A stretch of 64,000 nt of DNA from Stratiolaelaps scimitus (GCA_019614645.1 JABWDB010000031.1:62001-126000); one strand, 5' to 3'. Positions 36,561-53,815 are shown, numbered from the stretch's first letter. Program-made: numbers and translations. Notes: generated by a model not told the origin, from the sequence alone.

Positions 36561-36892
36561 GGCCGCGTAAATGTACTCCAAACAGATTTGTTTCTCTTGA
36601 TCGGGCTACTACTGGTGCGCTCCATCCATTGATGTGGACTGCAGCTAAAAGCCATGGCTCATCAAATATTTTTGTACAAATTATACATAATAAACTAGCT
36701 TTATTCCCGTTAAATTGGCAACGCAGACAGGATCATTATGGCAATGATGTTGTAGTTTGTAGCTCGAGTTTTCCATTGAAGGAAAGCTCTGTGCACCACT
36801 TATCGTTTTCGTATCAATTAAGCAACCTACTTAGCGGTTTTGCTGTCAAATCAAATTCAATTCAGAGGCTATATGAAGAACGCCCACCGCAG

Positions 36893-37140
36893 ACCAGCTT
36901 AGACACATTCCTCCGCACCAGAATGACACCTTGGAGCAAGGTACCGCCGCTTATGACGCTGCAAATGGGCATTATGCAAACGACCACCAGGTGGTTTCAG
37001 ATGGCATATTTCAATCGGGAAGCATCAACGGGTTTAATAAAAAAAAATCACTGCGCGAACACATTTTTCGGAAAGCGGCAATTCAAATCATCGGGAACGG
37101 GATCATCATACTCACATTATTTGTCCGCGGAAACAAATGA
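36893..37140 (+). CDS. Probable terminal exon of a tail-anchored or membrane protein
   Basis: An open frame bounded on the left by a possible acceptor (CCCACCGCAG) and on the right by a stop encodes about 82 residues. These include LEQGTAAYDAANGHYANDHQ, a basic KKKSLREHIF segment and a C-terminal hydrophobic stretch (AAIQIIGNGIIILTLFV) ending RGNK. AATAAA lies 84 nt past the stop. A longer overlapping frame in another phase (36413-37162) is less protein-like and begins in the SINE, so I prefer this one. No upstream partner exon was identified; family unknown. Confidence 0.35.
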
Positions 37141-37223
37141 ACAGAGATTAATTGTGAATTAACGTAGGCGCTAATGATTCGAGCTAAATCAAGAGGTTAA
37201 TTGCGTTTGAATGCGGTGTCTTC

Positions 37224-37229
37224 AATAAA
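37224..37229 (+). terminator. Polyadenylation signal AATAAA
   Basis: Canonical hexamer downstream of the 36893-37140 frame. Confidence 0.35.
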
Positions 37230-38247
37230 TGAAAATTTTCAATTTTCAACAATAATGTAACAACTCGCACACAATCGTAATATTAGAATTTGGTAGGGTT
37301 TAGCATCATATATGAGCAGAAAACTGCTTTTCAAAGAAAAAAAATCGATGCTGGAGACATTCAAGTTGTGGAAATCCAGCTATGTTTTAGTGTTGTGGGC
37401 ACGCGTTGTTCTGTTTGATTTGCTTGAAAAACATATCGACTAGTACAATATTAACCGTGTATGTCAATGCACGGAATCTCGACAACAACGGACGTAACGA
37501 ATAAATGAATTTCGTCATTTATCAAACGAATAACTGACTAATGTCAGATTTGGTATGATCACAGTCGCGACCACAGAGGAAATTCAACATGTACGTCTGC
37601 CCATGGCACGTCTTGGCCATGGATCCATGCACATATGGTAGATTAACACATATTGAAACGGCCTCAAATTATGACAACTGAAATTAATTATGACAACTGA
37701 TTTGCGTCCAACAGGTGTTCGTCACTCATGGCTCGGATTCGTTTCCGATTATTTGATATAGAGTAAATATAGAAAGCAATATTGAAATGTGTTAACTAAC
37801 ATCCGCAGACTAATCCGCTGCTTGTTGTACTCAAATGAAAGACGGCGTTGCGACATTGTAATTAAGTGGCTCTGAAAATTCACAAATGATCTTCATCTGC
37901 ACCACTGGTTCAGGTGAACACTTGTCTTATATTGATCTATGTGAGAGGACATTTCATTCTCTCTCTGCACGAATTGAACTGTTGTCAATGTTCATAGGGC
38001 CTTACTTTCGTTTGAGGTCGCCGCATCACCCGGTAACCCGATTCTCGGGTCGGACGAAAATCCACAACGCATCTGCGAGCCGTCGTTCGTCTCGGCCCGC
38101 TACAGATATGCATGCTATTCTTGTTTTCGTGCATCGCCAATGAGGACGTCGGCGACTCGACTCTTCCACCAGCGTCAGCACCCTGGCACTTATGCGAGCA
38201 CAAGTGAATCCACCCTCCCTGCGCTGGATCGGGAAGAGAAGCCGCGC
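37230..38247. other. Intergenic spacer before the Met/His-rich gene
   Basis: AT-rich at first, becoming G/C-richer from about 38000 toward the TATA promoter at 38248. No gene seen. Confidence 0.35.
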
Positions 38248-38253
38248 TATAAA
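38248..38253 (+). promoter_or_regulatory. TATA box of the Met/His-rich gene
   Basis: TATAAA in a G/C-rich setting (GCCGCGCTATAAATCGC), 48 nt before the ATG at 38296. This puts the transcription start near 38278 and leaves a very short leader. A strong TATA core promoter fits a tissue-specific, abundantly expressed secreted protein. Confidence 0.6.
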
Positions 38254-38295
38254 TCGCTGAGGTGCTCCATATGTCCAGGATTCACAGCCGTGACG

Positions 38296-41200
38296 ATGGC
38301 GATGGCAGTTAGACACTTGTCATCTCTGTTGCTCGTGACGACACTGGCGACCCTGGGCCAGCTTCCAACACCTGGGAACGCTTTTGTGAAGAAGCTACTT
38401 GAAGCCAAACTCATGGCTTCGATGATGAAGGAGTTGAACAATCAGCAGACCTACCCGCCGAACGTGTATGTGCCGTACTCAGTGCCCCAGCCGAAGCTGC
38501 CTCCCCCGTGAGTGACGTTTTTGACGCTATCAAATAGCTCATTGCCAGCGATCGACGAAGACTACTACGCCAATTCATCGGATACGTGTTGTTCCATGCC
38601 CATGAGCGTGGTTCAATGTGACAGCTACACGTCACCATGGTTCGGTCACACTTATCGCTCCCATTGGTATGAGGACCGATTTCGACACATCAAGGGTCAC
38701 CCCCTTAGGGAGACATTAGAAAGAGATGAAGCCAGAGGTCGAAAGCAAACGATCAGGGTAGATGATTTGATTTTGTTGTATTTGTTGTTCCGCTACGAAT
38801 ACGGTAGCTGATTCTCTCCATTTTGTTATCCCGTCTTCACAGAATGGACTCAGTGGATCCTGAGGGGACGGGCATGTCGATGCCGCTGATGGCGCGAATG
38901 AAAATCATGAAATCTGCAATGAAAACGCCAATGGACATGTCTCAGCTTGAGAACATTGCCCAGCATTATGGCACGGCTCACTTTGATCAGCACTTTGACC
39001 ACCATCACCATCACCAGCAGCCGCATTCGTACCATGAAGACCCCGATGAGTCCGGACACCTCGATGATCATCATATAGAAGATTTACACCATTTCGATGG
39101 GCATCACCATCCGAGTCATGCTCATCATCATGATTTAGCGCACTTTGATTTGTCTGGTGAGTTCGTTTAATTGGAATTAGTCTAATCTTGTCTTAATTAT
39201 TAAACCTCGTCTTAATTATTGGGAGAAGGTTGTAAATGATTTCCACTTCATCTGACGTCCTTCCTCGATCGTATGTTCTGTCTGTTAGCATAATGGTGGA
39301 CGGGGACGATTACATATAAGTTAGGCAGCATTTACGAAGCATCGCCGAATTTTTCAATGAGCAGTGGGACTTTGAGTAAAAGTCGGAGACTGCATTTTCG
39401 TCTGCACCATGGGTTTTAATTCGGTAACATTATTATTATTAGATATTACCCCGTATAGTTCTAGGTGCTGAAGGCCACTCAGCCCACAAATTCTAGTAAT
39501 GGGGTCTAGCAATTGCCTACTACTTTTGTTCATATATTATGGTCACGGCATGTAATAATATTCACCATTGCCAAGTAAATTCGAAAGAACCACTGACACT
39601 CACACGAGACCTCATGCATGTGAGTCCGAAGCGCTAGACAACGCGCCAGTTCGAAATTACATCTGACCAGCGTGATTATCGTTACACTCCTTACCCGTAG
39701 TATGGCTGCAATCGAGCCACGGACGATTGCCTTTAGCTTCTGCAGCGGCTGAGCTTCTGCACCCTATACGATAACCGCTACCGTTTAATCTCTACAATAG
39801 ACGAAACATGTGTCCATTTATTTAAACTAGCCAGATTGTAAAATCTGAATTGGCACGCCTGTTGGAATCATTTGTCCTCAATGAGACTTAGGTGAGTGAG
39901 AAGAACAGGTAAAATATAAGCATGAACTTGCATTTTGGCTAACGCCAATACTGAAATAGTGCTCACCCTCGTTGGGTCACCAAGGTGATATACCACCTAC
40001 ATTAAATTTACCCTTTATTTCCACTAAATCGTAAAAGAGAAAACTGATAGACCAATGCTTAAACCTCTTCCGAGTCATTTTCGAGAACTATCAGACTATC
40101 AGAGGCAAAGTTTTTGTAAGTTCGAAAACTGCCCCATTCAATTAAGGCCGACAGTATTCCGCGATCTCTCTAGAAATATTTCTGGACTTATGCAACGGCT
40201 CTAAGTATCGCGTATTTGTGTATAATTCTTCTAGATCACGATACGCACAACCCTTTGCTGCTGCGAAATAATCTACACAGGCAGGCAACAACAATAAAGC
40301 TCGGCTCACTAAAGCCCCGACCCTGGTCAGTTCCTTCACGGGGTCTTATGACGACGAGTCTGGATTTGGCCGAGGATTTCCCGATGGCCGGAATACGGCC
40401 GATGAACAGTGGTCAGGGAATGACTACCCTGAATGGCGGCATCGACCACCTTGGAGAATCCCCGTTCAGCATGAAAATGATGAGGGTGCCCACCGCAATC
40501 GAGGTCAATACGGACGCCCCTCGAAGCGGCATGAAAAATCTTAACACTTTAGTAGAGAAGATGAAAGAGCTCAACAGCAACGTTGATCTGAGTGACGTAA
40601 GCGAGGAGCAGATGAAGCGACTAATTGAACAAACAATGGAAAAGAGCTCTGAAAAAAATGAGCATCCAGAGGAGAACAACAATGAACACTTGGACGAGAT
40701 GAAACCCGAAGATATGGATCAACTAAACATTATGAAGCCGTTCGACATGGTCAAGGTCTCCAAGGGTGGCACGAGGTTGCCGGCAAAGGCCACAGGCAAG
40801 GTTAAGACGAATGGTATGAGCCTTCAACCTAAATCATATCAACATACTCTTGTTACGTACCGCTTAGCTGGTAGAACGTAGTGTTATTAATGTACTATTT
40901 GATTAGATAGGGCTCAAATCGTTTTATTGAAGAGTTCGTTTTATTGAAATTGTTCAGTGCTCGTGCAGCTATTTGTGGTGGGCAATACAAGCACCTCTAG
41001 AAAATGTTGTGTCGCCAATTGGGTTATTGCCGATTTTGATTACCTGTGACGCGTGCCAATTCAAGCAGGCTCGTTAGCTAAGCTAAGAGCTGTTCGTGCG
41101 GTTACGCAACTCTAAAAAGGGAAGTAACCAACGATTTACGCTATCGAAAACGGAAAATTCTGTGCAAATTTCAGTTCATTTGTCTCAAAATGGATACTTA

Positions 41201-43481
41201 GATAGTACAGTGTGTTTCAAAGAGAGAAAGAAAACAAAACGCACAAGCTATCCCAGAGGTCTTCAAACTTGGCTTGAGCCTTAAAGCATTGGTGGAGTTT
41301 TAATCAAACTTCGCCGTCCTCGAAGAGACATTTTTCTAGGCCTCTTATTTTCTTTATATTGAAACATGCACCCTACCATGTAGATATATACTTAGAGAAA
41401 AGACGAAAACTAAAGAGGAAAATCGTGCGGGGAACCGGCAAACTAGGGGTAATCTTCCATAGGATTGTCCAACTTTGCCAACACATTTAGCCACATTTTT
41501 ACCATATTTTACTGTCGTTTTTGAAACGTAACTGCTCTTAGCTATTGCGACTCTCTCAAATACTATCGAATAGTGACTAATCACTGTCGTACAAAAAGCT
41601 GAACGAGTTATTGGACAAGACACTGGTAGAACTTGTTTTCGTCCACGGCAACAACTCTCAAAGGTCGTGGTTTTTATGTGTTGTGTTTTTGAACCATATA
41701 GCCCAACTTCTCCACTATACGTAGACTTTCGGAGATGGCGCAGGGAGAGATTATCACGAGGGGTGTCGTGAACGAACGAACTAACTAAGCAACGAAAGCG
41801 ACAATATTTTTTAGGGAAGATGGAATTAGTTGCTCAGCCCGAAACACCTGTTGATCAGGACAATCCAGGAAGTTCATACGTGCCGAGCGGTCCTACCGCG
41901 ATGGGAATGACGCTGCCCCGATACCCTAAGCCAGTGCCTCCTGTCCAGTTTACGATGAGCCTGCCATCTTCACCGAGCCGAGGGAATGAAGCCGGACAGA
42001 GTCTAGTTGGTCGAATGCGAACTGCTATGGGGAGCCTAGGTTTAGGCAGTACACGGAAGGGTAACTGGAACCAGCTAACAGCCAATATGGCAAAACTCCA
42101 CGAAATGAGTCAGGCCACGACGGGACAGAGATTCAACATTGACGGTCACAAGATGACGGTCAGACCTCTGATGATGCCCAACAGTCCACCTGTCATGATG
42201 AGCATGTATAACAGCATGCCTATGTTCAGCCTCGGGATGCATCCCGGTAAGCCATAAACATATTTTGGAGAGAATTCTTAACCAGGCAGTGGAACACATT
42301 TATGTGCAAGGGTATGACAGGGCCCGAAACGCCGTCTGTCTATACATTAGATTTTTGTTGAGTAAGTGCTATATGTAAGTTGATTGGCGCCCACATCAAT
42401 GGCGCTTACAATACTTTGACATAGAGATCATGTGGACATCTGCTTGAAGGGAACAGCGTAGATAAGCAACTATGACACAGTCAGTGGAACACGAACGCAT
42501 CTTTAAGATGTGGTTACGTGTAGATGGTTTAAGCACCTACCCAATTTGTTACCGGAATTTCTTTTGATTGGCAGCCATGGAGGCGATGCTTCTCGGTGGC
42601 ACAGCTCCATACACCGCGCAGAAGTTGCGGCCTCATCCCAAGGAGGGACTTCCGGCTTATCTAGGTTCAATCCAACAGAGCTCAACACGAGCCCGCAGTA
42701 AGCAAAATGCTGCCGAAGCCACTCGAATTCCCCAGCATCAGCAACTTCGAAGTCAGATGGATAAGATCATGGACGAAGTGACTAGGTGAGACGAATTGCA
42801 TCATCATCATAATTACTCAAACCTTGTTATTGATGTCACCTTAAACCCAGCCGCTATGCTAGATTGAGTCTGTAACTTCTTAGTTGTTTCTAGCGACGTT
42901 AACCACTAGGAACTTTAGCGAAAGTCTCGTCGATACCAAACACTCACGCTTAAATGAACCTTACATTGGGATGTTGTCGTGTACAATCTCTCGAAGCCAA
43001 TACACCACCTAATGGCTTATTGCCCGTGGCACTCTGCGGACCAAACCTTGGAAGGATTGGTCCGCAGAGTGCCACGGGCTTTGCCGCAGACGGATTGTTA
43101 TATATTTCATAGTGACGCACATCGAGTGACAAGCTTAACGACATACAACTTGAGATTCGTATGCCTTAGCAGGGCAAGATCATAACAGGTCTTTCGGGGT
43201 CACGTGCCTGTTTTAGGAGGCCATCCCGTCGACAAAATCCGTACATCGCTGGCCAGGTACGTACGGACATGACCAAATCCCGAGTCAGTTCAGGTTTCAA
43301 CGAGAGGACGTCAACTGACCCCGCGTTTCCCGATGTAGTCAATCTTAAGAGGCTACAAAGAGACAAAATGGACGTGGCAGAAAACCACATTGTTGGAGTG
43401 TCCTCGGTTGTAACCAGTAAACAAGAACTGGACAGCGACTCAGATACTACCACCGCAATGAATGTAACGGGTGCTATATAA
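38296..43481 (+). CDS. Secreted Met/His/Asp-rich protein, six exons, 670 residues
   Basis: Unknown family. Exons are 38296-38507, 38843-39156, 40235-40813, 41815-42246, 42575-42785 and 43217-43481. Every junction is GT-AG, phases match (2,1,1,1,2), and the total is a whole number of codons. Residues 1-30 form a signal peptide (LSSLLLVTTLATLGQLPTPG) ending near NA|FVKK. Exon 2 begins Met-rich (MSMPLMARMKIMKSAMKTPM) and becomes His/Asp-rich, with an unbroken HHHHH and many HH and DH pairs (HIEDLHHFDGHHHPSHAHHH). Exon 3 is acidic and helical (NTLVEKMKELNSNVDLSDVS), with more Met. Exons 4 and 5 are Pro/Met/Gly-rich (MMPNSPPVMMSMYNSMPMF). There are no Cys-rich modules and no catalytic motifs. His/Asp and Met clusters are typical metal ligands, so metal binding is plausible but inferred. 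A structural role (cuticle, cement, eggshell) is an alternative. Confidence 0.82.
43022..43079. repeat. 58-nt near-perfect palindrome in the last intron of the Met/His-rich gene
   Basis: A 23-bp perfect inverted repeat: GCCCGTGGCACTCTGCGGAC plus CAA at 43022-43044 pairs with its exact complement at 43057-43079. Inside, after one A-A mismatch, CCTT/AAGG adds up to four more pairs around a two-base centre. Its G/C content is far above that of the intron. It could fold as an RNA hairpin in the pre-mRNA or as a DNA cruciform. Confidence 0.92.
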
Positions 43482-43557
43482 AGCGTACGACAGCTAACAA
43501 GTGATTTACCTTATGTAGGCCACTTATTCGAGGTTGAGGTGGCGAACCTCCTATTGC

Positions 43558-43565
43558 ATATATAT

Positions 43566-43598
<33 letters not shown>
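43558..43598. repeat. (TA)n microsatellite followed by (TG)n
   Basis: TA run with one GA interruption, then GTGTGTGTG. Confidence 0.9.
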
Positions 43599-43599
<1 letters not shown>

Positions 43600-44789
43600 G
43601 TGTGTGTGTGCATATGTGTACGAATATACACCGCATCCAGCATATTTGCCATCGTGAAATAAATATATCTACGAACGACTCAGAATGAAATTGTCCGATA
43701 TTGATAGGGGTTACCTCTATTACGACAACATGGTTACCTCTATTTACCTCCATTTGGACAACACAAGTTCGATGCGCGCAAGGACCCTATGGTAAGGTGA
43801 TTTATGATGATCTCTAGTTCAAACAATCCATACCTTACGTTCGATTTTGGAAGACACAGTGTGTTGGGCCAGCGCGCTAACGAATAGGCGATATAAACAA
43901 GAGCGCAACGGGCGTCCTCACTCGCCACCCCCCGCTGTGGAATATCTTACCTGACTGTAAATGACTACGATCACAGCACAGACCCGAATGCTGTATTGAG
44001 TATTTGTATCGGAATTTTCGATCACACAGAGATTCGTCACAAATAAAGCGATTATGATTATTTTTGGCTAGCGAAGTCGTTATTTACTTGGATTTAGATT
44101 CGAAACCAAACGAGTACGCATTGATGTTCTATCTGAGCAGCGTGGTCAGATAAATGTTTTTTTTTCCCTTTATTTTAACTCCAAAACATCACGAAATGTG
44201 AAGCCACACAAAAAATAGCATATTATCTCCATGTTCCCAAAGTGTGAACTGACATCATCCGCGCATAGGCAGCGGCGGCGGCGGCAGCGGACCCAGACAG
44301 AAGAGTTGAAATGATAAAGCTAAACAGCTGGTGTGCTTCTGGAGCATAGGTGACGGTGTTGGTCAGCGGCCAGGTTGCTTTCAGAAAAGTCGCCACTGCT
44401 ATTTTTATATATATATATATATATTTATATATATGTATGTATATTTATTTTATATATGTATATATCTTAGCATCATTATAGATCTATTTCGCTGTATTGT
44501 AATTAAAGACAACCACAATATAGCACGCCAAATATAAGCCAGAGCCCAGAAGAAATGCTCGAATATATATATATAAATATATATATTGTTGTAGATATAC
44601 CTAGAAAATTTTGCCCCAATATGTATATTTATCTGGTCCTGATAATACCGTTCACAGACCACTGTCTATATGTATGTATGTATATATATATATATATATA
44701 TTAAAGACTACCCGGTACGCACCGCGTCGTAAAGCTTCTTGTATAAGTGTAAGTCACCCGTCCATCCAGTCATCGTCATTCGGAATAGG

Positions 44790-44824
<35 letters not shown>

Positions 44825-44841
44825 TATTATTATTATTATGA
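44790..44841. repeat. (TAA)n followed by (TTA)n, self-complementary
   Basis: About 11 TAA units followed directly by about 6 TTA units, so the two halves can pair as a hairpin. Confidence 0.9.
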
Positions 44842-46121
44842 TAATTATTATTGTTATAACTGTATAATAAAATCGTAAAATTCGATTCCGTATCAAGTGT
44901 TGCTGTATGTAGAGTTACCTTATCAAACAAGATCACTGCTAATTAAAGTCTACCTGCCGCTTTGCAGCTGGTGTTGCCTTCCTGAAGAATATACGGTAAT
45001 AATTAATTATTACTTAATTCCCGTCCCTATCATTAGTCCGCTTTCATTGTTGCTAGTACCTATAGCAGAATTATTATTATTATTAATAATATTGTTAGAA
45101 GTACTACTCTACATTTAGCCGCAGCGGGGCTGCTGATTTTCCAGCCCTCTATTCATTCGCCGTTGTGATGAAATAATTTGCCCTCCCTCCTTGGTGTGTG
45201 TGTGTCTCTGCTGCGTGTTGGCTTATTTTCAAAATTGCCACCACTGATTGCTGCGCAGCAGCAGAGATCGCGGCAGAAGCCACTGTTATGTCGAATCAGT
45301 CTTGCCTAATCAGCTAATCCGCCACCTGTGAGCCGGTCATAATCGGCCCCCCCATGTAAATTGTATAAAGAAATCGACTGGAGTTTTATATCCAAAGGAG
45401 TGTTTGTGTTGATAACATCTAAGCGTGTCGAACAAATTGTTGTCGTATGAAATTCGCTCCCACAAAGCTGCGTTCGTGTCTGCGTTGTTCAGGGGGATTT
45501 CGTACGAAGGCTCTCACGCTGTCTCGGTCTCTCAGATCAACGGCCTCGGAGACGGAACACGTCTACGATCCACTCTGGGGGGTGTTGAGCACGAATTCTA
45601 GTCTTGCCAATCATAGATGGTAATCGCTGAGAATGTATTGTTCTGCCGTTTAAGATAGCAGGGAAATACCGGGAAGAAGAGTTGTACGCGATCTTTGTAT
45701 GGACTAATTCAGCGTGCTCTCCTTCTGTGGAAAATCCATTGATCGTACCGTAATCATAGTAATCTAAAAGCTACCTAATGAACTTGTAGCTACACCATTG
45801 TTCTTCATTGTGGCGGTGAACAGCGAGCAGCGGCTCTGAGCGCCTTGCACTCGATCTATTGTATGATATATATATGTCCAAAATCAAAGTGTGTTCCCAA
45901 ATGAATGTGTATCGATCTATCGGGGTTCGTCCAAGTTTGCTCGACACTGTTGACCTGCCATAACACAGTTAGCCGTCGATTAACACCGACGCTGTCGCGA
46001 AATTCAGCGGTGGGGAGTGGGATAGCGGAGGCGTTCATGTTGCTTAAGGTTGGGTTCCGATTCTAAAGCGAGCGAGGATCGTTCGTTGCGCAGCCATTTG
46101 AATGCATTTCATCCTGGAGTT

Positions 46122-50544
<4,423 letters not shown>

Positions 50545-50725
50545 TTGGTTCCCTGGTGTGGTCTGCCCGCCGGTGCCGGTGCCGAACCCCAGGCAGGGAT
50601 GCAAGCAAGAGGCTTTCGACTGCACTTCGGACGGGTTAGAGGTCTGCCCTTTCCTTGAGAGTTGGGAAAAGTGTGGAAATGTGGAAATTTTCTGTTCCAT
50701 CGTTCCCAAGTCGTTCAATCCAAAG
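50545..50725 (+). CDS. Orphan exon coding a six-Cys secreted-type segment
   Basis: A 181-nt frame is bounded by a near-ideal acceptor (CCCTCCCACCCCTAG) and a good donor (CCAAAG|GTATAC). It enters in phase 2 and leaves in phase 0. The product segment has six Cys (VVCPPVPVPNPRQGC, then FDCTSDGLEVCPFLESWEKC and NVEIFC), the pattern of a small disulfide-bonded extracellular domain. The opposite strand is also open but poorer. I found no upstream exon ending in phase 2 and no downstream partner that convinces me, so the gene is unresolved. It may be an exon of a gene with long introns that surrounds or follows secernin, or a remnant. Confidence 0.5.
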
Positions 50726-53700
50726 GTATACCCTCACCAGTTAATTGTGCCTGCTAAATCACATCGATGATTTGTGAAACGGGAGACATCCGCTAATTCA
50801 CGCACGTCGAAATGATCATGATGTTCAGTTTAAGCCAAGTAGAATGAACTGTATTGGTTTTAGAGTGAAGCTTTTGAACCTGAATGTCTTCCACATGAGG
50901 CTGGCCCACCAAGAGACAGTACTTATTAGCATGACTGAACATCACCTTATATAATTATTGCGTCCACGCTTCAAGAGGAAAGGCTACTACTGTTGGTGAA
51001 CTGCAATGAGTTGCACGTTCAAAAGGCGCCCCGTTGGTCATTATATACACATATATAGGTGCAATAATTTCTCGGGTTTTCAAACGAATCCATTATACAG
51101 AGGATCCAGGGTCTCGCGAGCATATGTATATCCCGTGCTTCGAGAAATACTAAAATCAAAATATATATCACTGCCGCAAGGATGATTCATTTTATAGAGC
51201 TAAAAATGAACGCCACGCCGCTTGAATGCCGTCCGCAACGTGAACTGACTAAGCTTATTATTGCGCTTCTATGGCAACATATAAATATATGCATGTAGGC
51301 GACATGTCAGCAGTGCCTCGTGATTGACGACAACTATTTTAAGGTCACCACTTGGATTTGGATCGGAATTGAACATTGTTGAAATCATATTGAATCATAT
51401 TGTATCGTCGAATAGAAGCCCAACATCGCAAAACATGATGACACGCTACAAGTTGGTCTAAATGCAAAATATACCTCAATCTGAGCGAACGATCATACAA
51501 CAATGCGGTAGACGCCAACATTTGACACCTATGTACCTTGCTGTTTATGCAAAGCTATGTGTGTCCAACCATAATGCGGATAAGGGAAGCTAGCTTCACA
51601 ATTTCTTAAACAAATGTCCGCTTGAGACAGGAATTAGATTCGAACGTTTCTACCAGTGCATTCCCTGGTATCACCGTGCTCCCAAATCAGCTGGAATCAG
51701 CCGGCTAACGATACTCAACAAATCTGTCCCGACTCTACAACGCTGCGTATGTTACATCAGGCAAGGCGTTGTTCCGACGCTCATTATCACACAGACGACA
51801 GGCCGTGCACAAAGCAGCTGTTTGTTTCTCTTGGCCATATCGTCTTCGCTGTGGGGCGCTACCTACGCCGAGATGCCCCGCCCGGCTGGCTGACCAGCTT
51901 CTTGTCAAATGGCGACAACAACTGCCAGCACACAGCACGGCACAATCTGTACAACAATCACGAATCGAAATGTAGCGTACACTAGAGTTGACAACATGAA
52001 ATTCACTCCGAACCTTGATGCCGAACTGGCTGCGCAGTTGCGTAACTGGCCACCCACCAGTTGTGGTAACTTTGACGACGACAAAGTCTACTTACATTGC
52101 TTTCGCGAGCTACGTGTCCGTGGACAGGCCACACCACACTCTGTCTGTCGATACCCGCACGTTTTCCAGAGCTCGTCACCGCTTCTAGTTTGCTCGCTCT
52201 CCGGCTGGCTGCTGTACAACGGTTCCACTTCTGCTCCTGCGGCAACTATCCAGACAGGCAGACCGTATCCGTCAGACAGCGTAGCCCGACCGGGTGTGTC
52301 CCTGTGTGCGTGTGTTGTCGATCGTCTGCCTGCGAACGCAATAAGGGAGTGTGCTTTTGACGGACGCCAGACCGGCTGCTGCCTCTGTCCTTTCTCCACT
52401 GGTGCCGATGTCGGCGTTCGGCCTTCCTCTAAGAAAAGCACATACAATAATACGAGGTAATAATAATAATGATATTATTATAATAGCAATATATTTCTGT
52501 ACCTAATGCTCTCGCGTTTATGGCAGACAGTTATCAGAGCCTCACAGTGCCAAATGGCTCAACCCTGCGCAACGCCGCAGTCCTACTTAGCAGGACCGCC
52601 AGGACGACTGTGGCGATGACGACGACGCTGCTGATGCAGCCGCTAACGCTTGACTACGGGATTGTTTTCATTTGTGTCAATGACAGCTGTCGCTCGATCT
52701 GCTCACTACCGCTGATAGCACATGGGGCGTCTGCCTATCGCGGCCTCTCTGTCCCTACCTATATTTGCTTTTTCTTTAACTCGACGTAAGGTAGACGTTT
52801 GATTTAGAGTGTATTGCTTAATTTTTCCACCATCGGCAGACGAAAAAACGCAGACAGAGCAGCTCGCCCAGCAGTGGCATCCTGCACGGAGCAGTTGGTC
52901 GTCTGCTCGGTGTTCAAAACATTGCACATGAGCCTTGTTGTCTAAGCGCGCGAACACTATGATATCGTAGATAAGATGTTGGGTACAACGCGAAAGGGAT
53001 GGTAAAACATGAATGAAAAAAACCAAAAATATTGACCCATAGAATAATGCAACGTGCGGAGTTACTGGGAGCGATCTCGGGATATGGCGAGGAGTGAGTG
53101 GAAAAATGCACAGTTTGTATCGCTTCACATCAAAATGTGTGAAACAGTCTTTCCGTGCCTGTTGTTGGAGTTGGCTGGGCGTTTCCGCCAGGTCACGAAC
53201 GTGGCGATGAGGTAACCCTCCACCACAACCACCACCTATTTACGGCGAAATTTCCAGCTGGTCTCGTGCAAATTATGCCGGTCAACCTACGTTTCTCACG
53301 GTGAATCGGCATCGTAACCGATACTGCATCTAATGTTGGCCGCAGCATTACAACTGCCTCGAAATTTAGAACTCTATAAAATGTCCAGCTTTGGCAGAAG
53401 GACTTATTATATTTGTCACAGTAACACACAGTAACCGAAACAACGCGGTTCAATCCATCTAGTCTCATATAACGTTCGAATGACTACGGTGAGGAATTAT
53501 GGCATTCACTAAGGGCTTTCTGTTAAAATCGAGAACCTATTATAGCAGGTGGCAAACTCAATACGAATACTGCCAACCTGTGAGAATTACGAGGTGGGAC
53601 GAAAAAACAAGGAACCCGCCAAGACCTCATATTCCCTGTCGGGGCTCTCGAACAGTTCTACACGGGATAATCAACTGGGCAGATTAAACCGCTCTTCTCT

Positions 53701-53770
53701 GCAAAAAAAATCCGATTCCCGAAAACTCAATGGGAAAGACAACTCCTCCTTGTTTTTAGGATTATACCCT

Positions 53771-53815
<45 letters not shown>

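Larger units (their letters stand above)
43482..46121. other. Intergenic, simple-repeat-rich
   Basis: Contains (TA)n with a (TG)n end at 43558-43612, TA-rich patches around 44405-44600 and 44680, and the (TAA)n/(TTA)n pair at 44790. No coding support. Frames through the repeats are artefacts. Confidence 0.4.

Noticed and set aside
36413..37162. A 249-codon forward open frame
   Set aside because: It starts inside the tRNA-derived SINE, has no domain, and overlaps a more protein-like frame ending at 37140 with a polyA signal. Probably a chance frame.
51656..52789. Several frames of 60-183 codons on both strands
   Set aside because: They overlap one another in a GC-rich patch. No domain, signal peptide or consistent splice chain emerges.
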